From: Geomonas paludis
GTDB lineage: Bacteria > Desulfobacterota > Desulfuromonadia > Geobacterales > Geobacteraceae
Reading direction: 5' to 3'
Length of the DNA stretch: 64,000 nt
Assembly (NCBI RefSeq): GCF_014193585.1
Contig: NZ_BLXY01000013.1
Span: 1 to 64,000, forward strand
Under the pieces are notes generated by a model. That model was not told the DNA's origin, did no database searches, and saw only the letters and a program-made list of their open reading frames with translations. The stretch's first letter is position 1. Each line of letters starts with the position of its first letter. The position numbers and the translations under genes are program-made. Positions 23,163-33,720 of the stretch are shown here, one piece after another.

Positions 23163-23608
23163 AGAAGCCTCAGCAACAGGTGGGTGGCGGCGCAGGCGTA
23201 GATGCCGGCGACGATGTCGTCCAGCACCACGCCGTAGCCGTTTTTCAGCGAGCGGTCGAACCAGCGCGCCGGCTGCGGTTTCAGGATGTCGAAGATGCGG
23301 AACATGATGAAGCCCGCCAGGACCCCCTGCCAGGTCACCGGGACCGCGGTCATGGTCACCAGGTAGCCGGCGACCTCGTCGATGACGATCTTGCCCGAGT
23401 CGTGCTCGCCCCAGAGCTCTTCGCCAAACCCCGCGCTCCAGCAGGCGAACAGCGTGAAGGCGACCGTGGTGAGCAGGTAGAGCCACAGCGGCATGCCCGA
23501 AAGGAGCAGGAAGAACGGGATGGCGCCGACCGTCCCGACCGTTCCCGAGGCGAAGGGTGAAAATCCGGTGCCGAACCAGGTGGCGGAAATGATCACGAAC
23601 TTTTTCAT
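23159..23608 (-). CDS. pgpA: Phosphatidylglycerophosphatase A
   Basis: PgpA removes phosphate from phosphatidylglycerol phosphate in the inner membrane, giving phosphatidylglycerol. It has 149 aa, beginning MKKFVIISATWFGTGFSPFA; the GTVGTVGAIPFF segment, IVIDEVAGYLVTM with acidic metal ligands and FRIFDILKPQPARW are family hallmarks, and it has about four membrane helices. The ATG at 23608 overlaps the larC stop in an ATGA, so I prefer it to an upstream in-frame start (23620). Confidence 0.94.
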   Translation of the reverse strand: MKKFVIISATWFGTGFSPFASGTVGTVGAIPFFLLLSGMPLWLYLLTTVAFTLFACWSAGFGEELWGEHDSGKIVIDEVAGYLVTMTAVPVTWQGVLAGFIMFRIFDILKPQPARWFDRSLKNGYGVVLDDIVAGIYACAATHLLLRLL

Positions 23609-24762
23609 CCCTTGCCGCACTCCCTCTCCACGGTCCGGTACACCTCGACCAGCGGCATCCCCTTCCTGAGGGCGATGTCACGGCAGGAATCGTACTCCGG
23701 CGTCACCCGCCCGTTGCCCAGCACCTTGACCCGCACCTCGCCCAGCGAGGTAGTCCGCGTCTCGCAGGAGCGGGGGAGGGTGATGCGGCCGGCCGGGTAG
23801 TAGCGCAGGCCGATGGCGCTCGATTCCGAGAGGATCAGGCCGGAGAGTGGCTCCAGGTCGCCCGGCTTGGCGATCACGGTGAGCCTGGTGCCGGGGCGGT
23901 TTTTCTTCATCTGCAGCGGCGAGAAGGCGACGTCCAGCGCCCCCGCCTCCATGAGGCGTTCCATGAGGAAGCCGAAGATCTCGGCCGGCATGTCGTCGAT
24001 GTGGGTTTCGAGGACCAGCACCTCCTGGGCCTCTTTGTGCTCGGCGCTTTCCCCCAGCACCAGCCGGAGCAGGTTGGGGAGCTCAGGGAAGTCCTTTTCT
24101 CCGGCGCCGTAGCCGGTCCCCGCGACGGTCATCACCGGGGGAGGGCCGAAGCTGTCCGCCAGTGCCGCGACGATGGCCGCACCCGTCGGTGTGACCCGTT
24201 CGCCGGGGCCGACGTCGGGGCCGAGCGGGATCCCCTCCATCAGCTTGGCGGTGGCGGGCGCCGGGACGGGAAGTAGGCCGTGCGCCGTCTTGACGAAGCC
24301 GTGGCCGTAGGGAAGGCCCGATGCGCAGACCCGGTCGATACCGAGGTAGTCCAGGCCGATGGCGGTGCCGACGATGTCGACGATGGAGTCGACGGCGCCC
24401 ACCTCGTGGAAGTGCACGCGCTCCAGGGGCACGCCGTGCACGCTCGCCTCGGCCTGCGCCAGTTTCAGGAAGATGCGCTGGGAGAGTTCCTTGACCCGCG
24501 GCTTGAGGTCCGACTTCTCGATCATGGCGGCGATGCCGGAGTAGTGGCGGTGCGGCTGGTCCTCTTCGGTGAGGGTGACCTTGAAGGAGGTACCGGAGAC
24601 GCCGTGGCGCTCGACCTTGCGGCTCTCCAGCGTGTAGCCGCACAGCGGCAGCGAGGAAAGTTCCTGTTGCAGCGTCTCCAGCGGGAGTCCGAGTTCGATC
24701 AGGCCGGCCACGGTCATGTCGCCTGCGATCCCGGCGAAGCAATCGAAATACAGTACCTTCAT
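23605..24762 (-). CDS. larC: Nickel pincer cofactor synthesis protein LarC
   Basis: LarC inserts nickel into the pyridinium dithiocarboxylate precursor of the nickel-pincer nucleotide, the cofactor of lactate racemase-type enzymes, in a CTP-dependent reaction. It has 385 aa from MKVLYFDCFAGIAGDMTVA. It contains the His/Glu-rich RVHFHEVGAVDSIVDIVGTA and the C-terminal VLETHIDDMPAEIFGF with MKKNRPGTRLTVI. The ATG at 24762 overlaps the larB TGA in an ATGA. The family is also annotated DUF111. LarE and LarA are not in the window. Confidence 0.93.
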   Translation of the reverse strand: MKVLYFDCFAGIAGDMTVAGLIELGLPLETLQQELSSLPLCGYTLESRKVERHGVSGTSFKVTLTEEDQPHRHYSGIAAMIEKSDLKPRVKELSQRIFLKLAQAEASVHGVPLERVHFHEVGAVDSIVDIVGTAIGLDYLGIDRVCASGLPYGHGFVKTAHGLLPVPAPATAKLMEGIPLGPDVGPGERVTPTGAAIVAALADSFGPPPVMTVAGTGYGAGEKDFPELPNLLRLVLGESAEHKEAQEVLVLETHIDDMPAEIFGFLMERLMEAGALDVAFSPLQMKKNRPGTRLTVIAKPGDLEPLSGLILSESSAIGLRYYPAGRITLPRSCETRTTSLGEVRVKVLGNGRVTPEYDSCRDIALRKGMPLVEVYRTVERECGKG

Positions 24763-25514
24763 CCGTGAATCCTGTTCATGAGGCTTGCCGCGTAGGCCGC
24801 CCCGAAACCGTTGTCTATGTTCACCACCGTCACCCCGGCGGCGCACGAGTTGAGCATACCGAGCAGTGCCGCCACGCCGCCGAAGGAGGCGCCGTAACCC
24901 ACCGAGGTCGGCACCGCGATCACCGGTTTGTCCACCAGGCCGCCCACGACCGACGGGAGCGCCCCTTCCATCCCCGCCACGACGATGATCACCGACGCTT
25001 CCGCCAGGGTGCCGCGCCGTGCCAGCAGGCGGTGCAAACCGGCCACCCCAACGTCGTAGACCTTCTCCACCTCGTTGCCCATCATCTGCGCGGTGAGGAC
25101 CGCCTCGGCCGCCACCGGGATGTCCGAGGTCCCGGCGCAGACCACCAGCACCTTGCCCCGGCCGCGCAGTTGCACCGGGTGCTGTTCGATGGTGAGCGCG
25201 CGGGCGTCGGCGTGGTAGATGGCCTGCGGGAAGAGTTCCTTGAGTTTCGCCCCTTTGGCGCCGTTGACCCGCGTCGCCAGGACGTTGCCCCCCTTCTCCA
25301 GGAGTGCCGCGATGATGGTGCGCATCTGGGCCACGCTCTTGCCCTGCCCGAAGATCACCTCGGGGAAGCCCTGGCGCAGCGTACGGTGGTGGTCGACGGT
25401 GGCGCAGCCGACATCTTCGAAGGGGAGGTGCTTCAATCTCTCCAGCGCCTGGGGGACGTCGAGTGCCCCCTCACGTACTTCCTGGAGGACCTTTTCAATT
25501 ACCTTGTTTTGCAT
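24759..25514 (-). CDS. larB: Nickel pincer cofactor synthesis protein LarB
   Basis: LarB carboxylates and hydrolyses nicotinic acid adenine dinucleotide, the first step to the nickel-pincer cofactor. It has 251 aa; the C-terminal half is a PurE-like carboxylase domain (VVCAGTSDIPVAAEAVLTA, VGVAGLHRLL, VVAGMEGALPSVVGGLV, PTSVGYGASFGGVAALLGML). It is the first gene of larB-larC-pgpA-cinA, where each stop overlaps the next start. Confidence 0.94.
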   Translation of the reverse strand: MQNKVIEKVLQEVREGALDVPQALERLKHLPFEDVGCATVDHHRTLRQGFPEVIFGQGKSVAQMRTIIAALLEKGGNVLATRVNGAKGAKLKELFPQAIYHADARALTIEQHPVQLRGRGKVLVVCAGTSDIPVAAEAVLTAQMMGNEVEKVYDVGVAGLHRLLARRGTLAEASVIIVVAGMEGALPSVVGGLVDKPVIAVPTSVGYGASFGGVAALLGMLNSCAAGVTVVNIDNGFGAAYAASLMNRIHG

Positions 25515-25676
25515 GAATATGAAGCCGCCTCCGAAGGTTGGAAAATGGGATTAAGGCTAACATACAAAGGGAGGATTCGCTGCTAAAAAATGCGATTTTT
25601 GGCAGGAGCAGGAAATTTTCTGAGAGACGGCGGGGCGGGTTGTGTCACTGCTTTGCAACGTGCCGGAGTACAAAGG

Positions 25677-25703
25677 AAAAGCCTCCCTGTAGAGGAGGCC
25701 TTT
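25677..25703 (-). terminator. Terminator of the BrnA-like gene
   Basis: On the minus strand, aaaggcctcc pairs with ggaggctttt across the short tctaca loop, followed by a T-rich run, just after the stop of the gene at 25712. Confidence 0.7.
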
Positions 25704-25711
25704 GAGAGGGT

Positions 25712-26017
25712 TTAGGGAGTGCCGGATCTCTTTCGGCCGGCAGAGGAGGCCATTCCCTTCTTGCGCTGTGCTTCCATAACCGTACGAAGGATCCTGTTGG
25801 CCCTGGTCTGATACCCTTTGCCCGCTTCTTTCAGCCAGGTCACCACGTCGGAATCCAGGCGTATGGTAATAGTTTGCTTGGCGGGGACAAAGCTCGCCTT
25901 CTCGAAAAAATCGTCCCCCAGTTCCGGCAGGTCCGAGTAGTCGATTTCGTCATCCTTCATGGCATCGACCTTGTCCCACTCGGTTTGCGATGACGGTTTC
26001 AAACTTTGCTTTTTCAC
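25712..26017 (-). CDS. BrnA-type antitoxin (ribbon-helix-helix)
   Basis: A 101-aa protein matching the BrnA/DUF4415 antitoxin pattern: an acidic N-terminal part (EIDYSDLPELGDDFFEKASF) followed by a ribbon-helix-helix DNA-binding end (QTITIRLDSDVVTWLKEAGK, YQTRANRILRTVMEA). BrnA normally binds and neutralises the BrnT ribonuclease toxin and represses the brnTA operon, with brnT directly upstream. Here no BrnT-like frame precedes it, so it appears to be an orphan. The start is GTG (26017); an upstream ATG at 26054 reads in another frame. Confidence 0.75.
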   Translation of the reverse strand: MKKQSLKPSSQTEWDKVDAMKDDEIDYSDLPELGDDFFEKASFVPAKQTITIRLDSDVVTWLKEAGKGYQTRANRILRTVMEAQRKKGMASSAGRKRSGTP

Positions 26018-26285
26018 GTTCGTTGGCCTCTTGGAAGGTGCTTGACTCCGTCATTGTAGGGAGGTTTGCGTGTACGGTCAAGCTGGTGGAGCACAGTGAG
26101 CCCCACGGAAATACCGTGCAGTGAGCGTGATGTGCTTTCGAAGAATTGCACGAGCCACTACGTTCCCCCCTTTTTCGAAGGGGGGGCAGGGGGGATTTGT
26201 CTTTGTAGGAACCTTTTATTGCGAACAAGCCATCGCTGTTGTACGTTTGGAGCCTGTTGCTGAACTTGGCAAGCGGAGGTTGCAG

Positions 26286-27028
<743 letters not shown>

Positions 27029-27060
27029 CGTCATTCCCCGGGGGGAGAGGGGATGGGGAT

Positions 27061-27179
27061 TGATCTCGTTCCCAAGGTCCACCTTGGGAACGCAAAGCCT
27101 TTCAGAAGCTCCAGCTTCCTAGGATACATAGCTGGAGCTTTGCACCATATGGGGGTCCCAAGCTGGAGCTTGGGACCCA
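27061..27179. repeat. Four-hairpin interspersed element, copy 2 (inverted)
   Basis: Reads gttcccaaggtccaccttgg, agaagctccagcttc, agctggagctttg and ggtcccaagctggagcttgg in that order, the reverse complement arrangement of the 6047-6168 copy, with a few substitutions that mostly keep the pairing. It lies downstream of the broken SDR gene. Confidence 0.85.
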
Positions 27180-27218
27180 GGGAATAGCTGGGCGGGCGGA
27201 ATGGAGCGTCCCGCTAGA

Positions 27219-27246
27219 GGGACAGGCACCTATCGGAGCCCGTCCC
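27219..27246. repeat. gggacaggcacctatcgg hairpin, copy 2
   Basis: A 28-bp half unit nearly identical to 13926-13953; it pairs imperfectly with itself (gggac...gtccc). Confidence 0.7.
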
Positions 27247-27267
27247 TTCTGCTACCCCCCCTAAATA

Positions 27268-27302
27268 AAACGGGACGCTGCCCCTTCGGCTGCGTCCCGT
27301 TT
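27268..27302. terminator. Bidirectional terminator between SDR pseudogene and sulfatase
   Basis: aaacgggacgc (27268-27278) pairs with gcgtcccgttt (27292-27302) around tgccccttcggct. It has A's on one side and T's on the other, so it can serve both convergent genes. Confidence 0.8.
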
Positions 27303-27344
27303 GTCGTTGTAGCGGCTCTGCGCCGCAGCTTGTTCTTTCCGTCC

Positions 27345-29246
27345 CTACCTGATCCGGTTCAACCTGTGCTGGTACAGGTAGTCCGCGCCCTGGTAGTAGG
27401 CGAGCATGTCGGTCAGCATGGCGTCGGTCACCGGCTCGCTCTTGGCGTCGCCGGTCTTTCGGTTCACCTTGTACTGTGCCGCGTACTGCCTCGGCCCCAG
27501 CACCAGGAGCTCGTTCTCGGTTAAATAGCCCAGCTTCTGGTAGGTCGAGATGAAGGCGCGCGGGGCCTGCCCCGATTCCTTGAACACGTCGCGTCCCAGG
27601 AAGTCGCTCTGGTAGCTCATGTTCATCAGGCCCAGCACGGTGGGGGCGACGTCGATCTGGCTCATCATCTTCTCGACCCGGGCCGGCTTGATGTGCGCCG
27701 GTGAGTAGACCAGGAGCGGGATCTCGTACTTCTTGATCGGGATGTCGGTCTTGCCGGCGCTGCCGGCGCAGTGGTCGGCGACGATGACGAAGATGGTGTC
27801 CTTGAACCAGGGCTTGCTGCTCGCCTCGGCGATCAGCCTGCCGATGGCGTAGTCGGCGTACTTCACCCCGCCGTTACGCCCTTTCTTGGGCGGAATGTCG
27901 ATCCTTCCCGCCGGGTAGGTGAAGGGGCGGTGGTTGGAGGTGGTCATCACCATGGAGAAGAACGGCTTGCGGGCGGCGAAGGACTTGTCCCCCTCCTTGA
28001 TCACCTTGCGGAACAGGTCCTCGTCGCAGACGCCCCATACATTGGCGAAGGTGATTTCGTCCTTGGCGAAGTCGGTGCGGTCCACGATGGAGTAGCCGTT
28101 GGCCGAGAAGAAGGCGTTCATGTTGTCGAAGTAGCCGTGACCGGCATAGATGTACTTGGACTGGTACCCTTTCGCGTTCATGATCTCGCCCCAGGAGCGG
28201 AAGCCGCCGTTGTTGGGGCGCTTCACGATCGAGGTGCCCGGCAGCGGCGGGACCGAGAGGGTGAGGGCTTCGAGACCGCGCACGGTGCGGGTGCCGTTGG
28301 CGTAGAGGTTGGTGAACAAAAGCGACTGGGAGGCCAGGCGGTCCAGGTTCGGGGTCAGCCCCTTCTTGTTGTCGAAGGTGCCCAGGTACTCGGCCGACAG
28401 GCTCTCCTCGACCACCACCACCAGGTTGAGGTGCTTTTCGGGGCCCTCGGCGCGGATGGCGCGGGTGAAACGCTCGGACTTGGGATCGACGAAGCTGTTG
28501 TTCCTCTCCGCCACCAGGGTCCTCAGCCGCGCGTTGACCTGGTTCTGCGGCAGGGTGCGGTAGAACCTGGTGAAGGGGAGCTCGTTGTTGATGAAGGCGG
28601 CGAACAGGTTGTAGACCCCGTTGCCGGCGATCTCGTTGGCGTAGTTGTTCCTGGAGATGGCGGACTGGGAGATGTTGACCACGCCGTAGGAGAGGACCAC
28701 GGGGAGCAGGAGCAGGAAACCGGTGCGGTGGTAGGGGCCGTTGAAGGTCAGCTCCGCCCCGCGGGCCAGCGGCTTTCTCAGCACCCAGCACACCGCCGCC
28801 GCGACGGCTCCGATCCCGGAGAAGATGGCGGAAAGGGGATAGGACTCGCGGATGTTGCCGACCACCTCCTGGGTATAGACCAGGTAATCGATGGCGATGA
28901 AGTTGAAGCGGGTGCCGAACTCGTCGAAGAAGATGAACTCGGCGCAGATGTCGAAGATCAGCACGCCGACGAACAGGGCGAAGAAGAACCGGACCAGCCA
29001 GATGTGCCAGCGGTGCGTGGCCACCCGGCGCGGGACCAGGATCAGGTAGAGCGCCAGCGGCACGATGGCGTAGGCGAGCGTGGCCAGGTCGAAGTAGACG
29101 CCGGCGGCAGCGGCCTTTAGCAGCAGCGAGAGTTTGAGGCCGGCCCCTTTCGGGGTGGCGGCCGCCAGCATGATCCGGATGGCGGTGCTGACTGCGAGGA
29201 AGGTACAGGAGACGAAGGCGACCAGACCCAGTCGTCGTTGCGGCAT
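27345..29246 (-). CDS. LtaS-like membrane sulfatase/phosphoglycerol transferase
   Basis: A 633-aa integral membrane enzyme of the lipoteichoic acid synthase/alkaline phosphatase superfamily. About five N-terminal membrane helices (to about residue 185) are followed by an extracytoplasmic sulfatase domain: NLVVVVEESLSAEYLG, NGTRTVRGLEALTLS with the nucleophile Thr in NGTRTVRG, YKSKYIYAGHGYF-like YQSKYIYAGHGYFDN, and metal ligands in FVIVADHCAGS. In Gram-negatives such proteins add phosphoglycerol or phosphoethanolamine groups to periplasmic glycans or envelope lipids; the target here is unknown. It stands alone between a terminator and a 98-bp gap to the next gene. Confidence 0.88.
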   Translation of the reverse strand: MPQRRLGLVAFVSCTFLAVSTAIRIMLAAATPKGAGLKLSLLLKAAAAGVYFDLATLAYAIVPLALYLILVPRRVATHRWHIWLVRFFFALFVGVLIFDICAEFIFFDEFGTRFNFIAIDYLVYTQEVVGNIRESYPLSAIFSGIGAVAAAVCWVLRKPLARGAELTFNGPYHRTGFLLLLPVVLSYGVVNISQSAISRNNYANEIAGNGVYNLFAAFINNELPFTRFYRTLPQNQVNARLRTLVAERNNSFVDPKSERFTRAIRAEGPEKHLNLVVVVEESLSAEYLGTFDNKKGLTPNLDRLASQSLLFTNLYANGTRTVRGLEALTLSVPPLPGTSIVKRPNNGGFRSWGEIMNAKGYQSKYIYAGHGYFDNMNAFFSANGYSIVDRTDFAKDEITFANVWGVCDEDLFRKVIKEGDKSFAARKPFFSMVMTTSNHRPFTYPAGRIDIPPKKGRNGGVKYADYAIGRLIAEASSKPWFKDTIFVIVADHCAGSAGKTDIPIKKYEIPLLVYSPAHIKPARVEKMMSQIDVAPTVLGLMNMSYQSDFLGRDVFKESGQAPRAFISTYQKLGYLTENELLVLGPRQYAAQYKVNRKTGDAKSEPVTDAMLTDMLAYYQGADYLYQHRLNRIR

Positions 29247-29344
29247 AGGTTAACCTCTTTTGTGTTCTAGTGCAAAGCAACGCCTATAGTATGGGAGTTC
29301 TCCTTGCCGTTGCATTGCAGAAAGATGACATTTTTGTCATGTGG

Positions 29345-31558
29345 CTAGACCAGTTCTCCACCTTTGGTGTCGAGCACGGCACGCACCTTTGCCGCCAGGT
29401 CGGTGCTGGTGAACGGTTTGGAGATGAAGTTCACCCCCTGGTCCAGCACGCCGTGGTGTGCGATGACGTTGGCGGTATAGCCCGACATGTAGAGGCATTT
29501 GACCCCGGGGCAGAAGGGGAGCACCCTGCGCACCAGCTCCCTGCCGTTCATCTCCGGCATCACCACGTCCGTGATCACCAGGTCGATCCTGTTGCCGTAC
29601 TCCTGCGCGACCTTCAGCGCATCCCCCGGTTTCGATGCCGGCAGCACATGGTAGCCCTGCAGGGCCAACAGGGACACGGTGACGTCCAGGATGCTCGGTT
29701 CGTCCTCGACCAGCAGGATGGTCTCGCTGCCGCCGTGGACCGGCGCCGCGGCGGCTTCGGGCACCGCCCGGCCCCCCTGCTCGGCGTGACGCGGCAGGTA
29801 AATCTTGAAGGTGGTCCCTTTTCCCGGCTCGCTGTAGGTATTGATGAAGCCGTTGTTCTGCTTCACGATGCCGTACACGGTGGCGAGCCCCAGCCCGGTC
29901 CCGCGCCCGATCTCCTTGGTCGAGAAGAAGGGCTCGAAGATCTGCGCCATGGTCTCGTGGTCCATGCCGCAGCCGTCGTCGCTCACCGCCAGCAGGACAT
30001 AGTCGCCCGGGACGAAGTCGAAGTGCGCGTTGCAGTACTCGGCGTCGAAGGAGACGTTGCCGGTCTCGATGGTGATCTTGCCGACATCGGCGATGGCGTC
30101 GCGCGCGTTGACGCAGAGGTTGGCCAGAATCTGGTCCAGCTGCGAGGGGTCCATGCAGACGTCCCAGAGGTTTTTGCCCGGGTTCCAGGCGAGGTCGATG
30201 TCCTCTCCCACCAGGCGCTTGAGCATCTTCAGCATCTCTTCCACCGCGCCGTTCAGGTTGAGCACCTTGGGCGCGATGGTCTGCTTGCGGGCAAAGCCCA
30301 AAAGCTGGCTGGTGAGCGCGGCAGACTTCTCCGCGGCCTGCCGGATTCCCTCCAGCCTCACCAGCATCGGGTGTCCCGGTTCCAGTTCCCGCATCCCCAA
30401 CTGGGCCAGCCCCATGATCACGGTGAGCAGGTTGTTGAAGTCGTGCGCGACACCCCCCGCCAGCCGCCCCACCGACTCCATCTTCTGGGCCTGCTGCAGT
30501 TGGTGCTCCAGCCGCTGCCTTTCCACCTCGCCCCGTTTCAACTCGGTGACGTCGGACACTAGCACGTAGAAGCCGCGCACGGAGCCGTCCACGACGTCGG
30601 GAATGTAGTGGGACCAGACGTGGGCGGTCCCGCCGTCGCGCTTCACCAGGGTCCTTTGGAACTGCTGCGGCTCTCCCGCCAGGACCGCGCGCACGTGCGG
30701 CTCATTCTGGATGAAAAGCTCCTCCCCCAGGAGCTCGCGCATGGTCGTGCCGATGATCTCGTCCGAATTCTTGCCGAACCACTCGCGGTAGGGCCTGTTG
30801 GCGAAGCCGCAGGTCAGGTTCGCGTTCCAGTATCCCACCAGTCCCGGCAGGTGGTCGGTCAACAGGCGCAGGAAACGCTCGTTGGCCTCCAGCGCTTTCT
30901 CGAACCTTATCCTGTCGGTGATGTCTTCGGTGAAGATGACGATGCCGCCGACCTCTCCCGCAGCCTGGTACCAGGGGCGGATTTCCCACCGTACGTACTG
31001 GACCGAGCCGTCGGCGCGCAGGAACTGGTCCACCTCCGCCCGGAGAGTTTCCCCGGCCAGACCACGGCGGTGGCACTCCTTCCACTGTTCGGGAATCTCC
31101 GGGAAGACCTGGTAGTGCGACAGCCCCAGGATGTCGCGATCCCCCAGGCCGTACATGGCAAGCCAGCGGCGGCTCACCTCGATGTAACGCATGTCGCGGT
31201 CGAACATGGCCAGGGAAGCGGGGGCCGCCTCGAAGAACAGGCGCAGCTGGGCGTTCTTCTGGCTCAGATTTTCCAGGCTCTCCAGGCGCCCGCGGTCCGC
31301 CTCGGCCAACTGCCCCAGCAGGCGGTTGATCAGGACGTACAGCAGGGTCGCCGTGCAGAGGATGAAGACGAACCCCTTGGCGACGGCAATCTGCAGCAGC
31401 GTCCCCTTGTCCTCGATGAGCAGGTCGATGATGTGGTCGGAACCGTAGATCCAGGCCAGCCCGAAGATGGCGTAGATCGCGACGATGCGTACCGTCTGGT
31501 TCTGGATCAGCGGCCCGGAGGATGCGGCGTCGGCAGGTTGATGGTCATGTTTCGGCAA
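29345..31558 (-). CDS. Hybrid histidine kinase (PAS-PAS-HisKA-HATPase-REC)
   Basis: A 737-aa membrane kinase with two N-terminal helices (IVAIYAIFGLAWIYG; GFVFILCTATLLYVLI), two PAS domains (about 100-220 and 235-345), HisKA (GGVAHDFNNLLTVIMG), HATPase (LCVNARDAIAD, DDGCGMDHE, GRGTGLGLATVYGIV) and a C-terminal receiver (ILLVEDEPSI, phospho-Asp in LVITDVVMPEMNG). Its start overlaps the end of the upstream sensor kinase gene by 14 bp, suggesting a single transcript with the response regulator at 32962. The signal is unknown. Confidence 0.9.
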   Translation of the reverse strand: MPKHDHQPADAASSGPLIQNQTVRIVAIYAIFGLAWIYGSDHIIDLLIEDKGTLLQIAVAKGFVFILCTATLLYVLINRLLGQLAEADRGRLESLENLSQKNAQLRLFFEAAPASLAMFDRDMRYIEVSRRWLAMYGLGDRDILGLSHYQVFPEIPEQWKECHRRGLAGETLRAEVDQFLRADGSVQYVRWEIRPWYQAAGEVGGIVIFTEDITDRIRFEKALEANERFLRLLTDHLPGLVGYWNANLTCGFANRPYREWFGKNSDEIIGTTMRELLGEELFIQNEPHVRAVLAGEPQQFQRTLVKRDGGTAHVWSHYIPDVVDGSVRGFYVLVSDVTELKRGEVERQRLEHQLQQAQKMESVGRLAGGVAHDFNNLLTVIMGLAQLGMRELEPGHPMLVRLEGIRQAAEKSAALTSQLLGFARKQTIAPKVLNLNGAVEEMLKMLKRLVGEDIDLAWNPGKNLWDVCMDPSQLDQILANLCVNARDAIADVGKITIETGNVSFDAEYCNAHFDFVPGDYVLLAVSDDGCGMDHETMAQIFEPFFSTKEIGRGTGLGLATVYGIVKQNNGFINTYSEPGKGTTFKIYLPRHAEQGGRAVPEAAAAPVHGGSETILLVEDEPSILDVTVSLLALQGYHVLPASKPGDALKVAQEYGNRIDLVITDVVMPEMNGRELVRRVLPFCPGVKCLYMSGYTANVIAHHGVLDQGVNFISKPFTSTDLAAKVRAVLDTKGGELV

Positions 31559-32984
31559 CGGATGCTCCTGTGTCCCCGTCTGGCGGTGCCGGAAAGCGCA
31601 GGGTCACCACGGTCCCCGCGCCGGGGCGGCTGGCTACCGAGGCGGTGCCGCCGTGAAGGTTCATGATCGAGCGCACGATGGCAAGGCCCAGTCCGCTCCC
31701 CTGGTTGTAGATCTGGCGGGCCTGCGGCGAGCGGTAGAACCGGTCGAACACGCGCGGCAGCTCGGCCGGGTCCACCCCCATGCCGTCGTCCTCGACGGCA
31801 ATCTCCAGGCCCCCGTCGTCGGTCCCGCGCAGCTTGACCCGGATCTCCCCGAAGCGGGAGCCGTAGTGCAGCGCGTTGGAGATGAGGTTGCCCACGGCGC
31901 GCTGGAACAGGTTGGGGTCGACGCTCACCTCTCCGTCCCCTTCGATCACGATCGCCGTGTGCTGCTCCTCGGCCAAATTGCCGTAGTACTCCGCCAGCCG
32001 CTCCACCTCGGCCCTCGCGTCGATCAGGACCGGCTGGTAGGCCCGGTCCGGGCGCGCCAGGAACAGGATGTCCCCCACCATGCGGGACAGGCGCTCGTAT
32101 TCCTCGATGGCGGACTCGATGATGCGGCGGTACTCCTCCTCCGAACGCGCCCGGGAGAGCGCGACCTCGGCCTCCCCGCGCAGGTTGTTGATCGGCGTGC
32201 GCAGCTCGTGGGCGAGGTTGGCGGAAAATTCGGAAAGCCGGCCGAAGGATTCCTCCAGCCGCCCCAGCATGGCGTCCAGCGCCACGGTGAGCTGGTTCAG
32301 CTCGCGCGGCCAGTTGGCCGTCCCGACGCGCTGGTGCAGGTCCGCCTCGGTGATGTGCGCCACCTTGTCCGCCATCTCCTGCAGCGGCCGCAATCCCCGT
32401 CGCGTGATCGCCACTCCCAGGAGTGCCGCCAGCAGCAGGCCGGTCACCACCGCGGCCGCGGTGCGGATCAGGTACTTCGACATCAGCGCGTCTTCGTCGG
32501 TGATCTCCAGCGCGACCTGGATCAGCCGGTAGTGGGGGTTGCCCCCCCGCTCCGCCCAGGCGGCGTTGAGCAGGTAGTGCCTTTTGTCCGGGGCGCGGTA
32601 CTTGCGGCCGCGGCCGATCTTCTCGGCGCTGGTCACCGCCGGGGGGAACAGGTCGACTGCCAGTCCCGCCATCTCCGGGGACTGCATGAGCGTACTCCCC
32701 ACGGCATCCTGGACCCGCACCAGGTGGCGGTTGGGCTGCCCCGGCTTGTTCACCGGGATCTGGTCGCGCAGGGCGTCGGGGTGGCGGGCGATGATGTCCC
32801 TGAGCGTCCCGATCCGCTCCACCAGGAAGTCGTTGTCCTCGAAGTCGAGGTCTTTGTAAAGGGCTTTGAATTGGAACCAGTTGGTGCAAAGGAGGATGAG
32901 CAGGGTGGCGACCAGGTAGAAACCCACCAGCCGGGCCGTGATGGAGCTGGAGCGGGGACGGTCAGGCCGCTTCGTCGATGACAT
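31545..32984 (-). CDS. CusS-like sensor histidine kinase
   Basis: A 479-aa kinase with two membrane helices (about residues 19-38 and 173-193) bracketing a periplasmic domain of about 130 aa, then HAMP, HisKA ([18 protein letters not shown]), and HATPase ([40 protein letters not shown]). This layout and the HxLRTP context match heavy-metal sensor kinases of the CusS/IrlS type. The gene starts inside the last 23 bp of the response regulator gene, so the two form a translationally linked pair. A metal signal is an inference from the family only. Confidence 0.88.
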   Translation of the reverse strand: MSSTKRPDRPRSSSITARLVGFYLVATLLILLCTNWFQFKALYKDLDFEDNDFLVERIGTLRDIIARHPDALRDQIPVNKPGQPNRHLVRVQDAVGSTLMQSPEMAGLAVDLFPPAVTSAEKIGRGRKYRAPDKRHYLLNAAWAERGGNPHYRLIQVALEITDEDALMSKYLIRTAAAVVTGLLLAALLGVAITRRGLRPLQEMADKVAHITEADLHQRVGTANWPRELNQLTVALDAMLGRLEESFGRLSEFSANLAHELRTPINNLRGEAEVALSRARSEEEYRRIIESAIEEYERLSRMVGDILFLARPDRAYQPVLIDARAEVERLAEYYGNLAEEQHTAIVIEGDGEVSVDPNLFQRAVGNLISNALHYGSRFGEIRVKLRGTDDGGLEIAVEDDGMGVDPAELPRVFDRFYRSPQARQIYNQGSGLGLAIVRSIMNLHGGTASVASRPGAGTVVTLRFPAPPDGDTGASVAET

Positions 32985-33636
32985 AGCCGACCCCCCGGAT
33001 GGTGTGGATGAGCTTCAGGGCAAACGGGTCGTCCACCTTTTTCCTCAACCTCCTGATGGCGACGTCCACAACGTTGGTGTCGCTGTCGAAGTTGATGCCC
33101 CAGACCTGCTCGGAGATGGTGGTGCGGGAGAGGACCTCGCCGCGGCGCCTGAGCATCAGCGCCAGCAGCTGAAACTCCTTGACGGTGAGGTCGAGGGTCT
33201 GGCCGCCGCGCCTGGCCTTGTGCCGGACCAGGTCCAGTTCCAGGTCCGCCATCTTGAGCAGTTCGGTCTGCTGCAGCGGGTGCCGGCGCAGGATGATCCT
33301 GATGCGGGCCAAAAGCTCCGAGAAGGCGTACGGCTTCACCAGGTAATCGTCGGCGCCTAGCTCCAGGCCGTGCACCCGGTCGTGCACGGAGTCGCGCGCC
33401 GACAGGAAGATCACCGGGACGTCCTTGCCGGCCTCCCTGAGCTCCTGGATGATGGCCCACCCCCCCTTGATGGGGAGCATCACGTCGAGGATGATCAGGT
33501 CGTACTGCTCGGTCACTGCCAGGTGCAGGCCGTCCTCGCCGTCGTTGGCGATGTCGACGCTGAAGCCGTTCTCGGTGAGCCCCTTTTTCAGGTAGTTGGC
33601 GGCCTTGTGCTCGTCTTCGATGATCAGGATGCGCAT
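32962..33636 (-). CDS. OmpR/PhoB-family response regulator (CusR-like)
   Basis: A 224-aa regulator: receiver ([20 protein letters not shown], phospho-Asp in [15 protein letters not shown], Lys in [13 protein letters not shown]) and a winged-helix DNA-binding domain ([51 protein letters not shown]). I choose ATG 33636, with ggggag about 8 nt upstream; an in-frame GTG at 33648 would overlap that ribosome site. Partner of the kinase at 31545. Confidence 0.92.
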   Translation of the reverse strand: MRILIIEDEHKAANYLKKGLTENGFSVDIANDGEDGLHLAVTEQYDLIILDVMLPIKGGWAIIQELREAGKDVPVIFLSARDSVHDRVHGLELGADDYLVKPYAFSELLARIRIILRRHPLQQTELLKMADLELDLVRHKARRGGQTLDLTVKEFQLLALMLRRRGEVLSRTTISEQVWGINFDSDTNVVDVAIRRLRKKVDDPFALKLIHTIRGVGYVIDEAA

Positions 33637-33720
33637 CCGACTCCCCACTGCTCATGAATTACCCGCAAGAGTATATATCATTGGAGTGCCGGACGCGATA
33701 ACTATAATAAAAAAGAGTGC

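Noticed and set aside
26018-26285. BrnT toxin upstream of the BrnA-like gene
   Set aside because: The frame in this interval (MTESSTFQEANER...) runs out of phase and carries no BrnT features.
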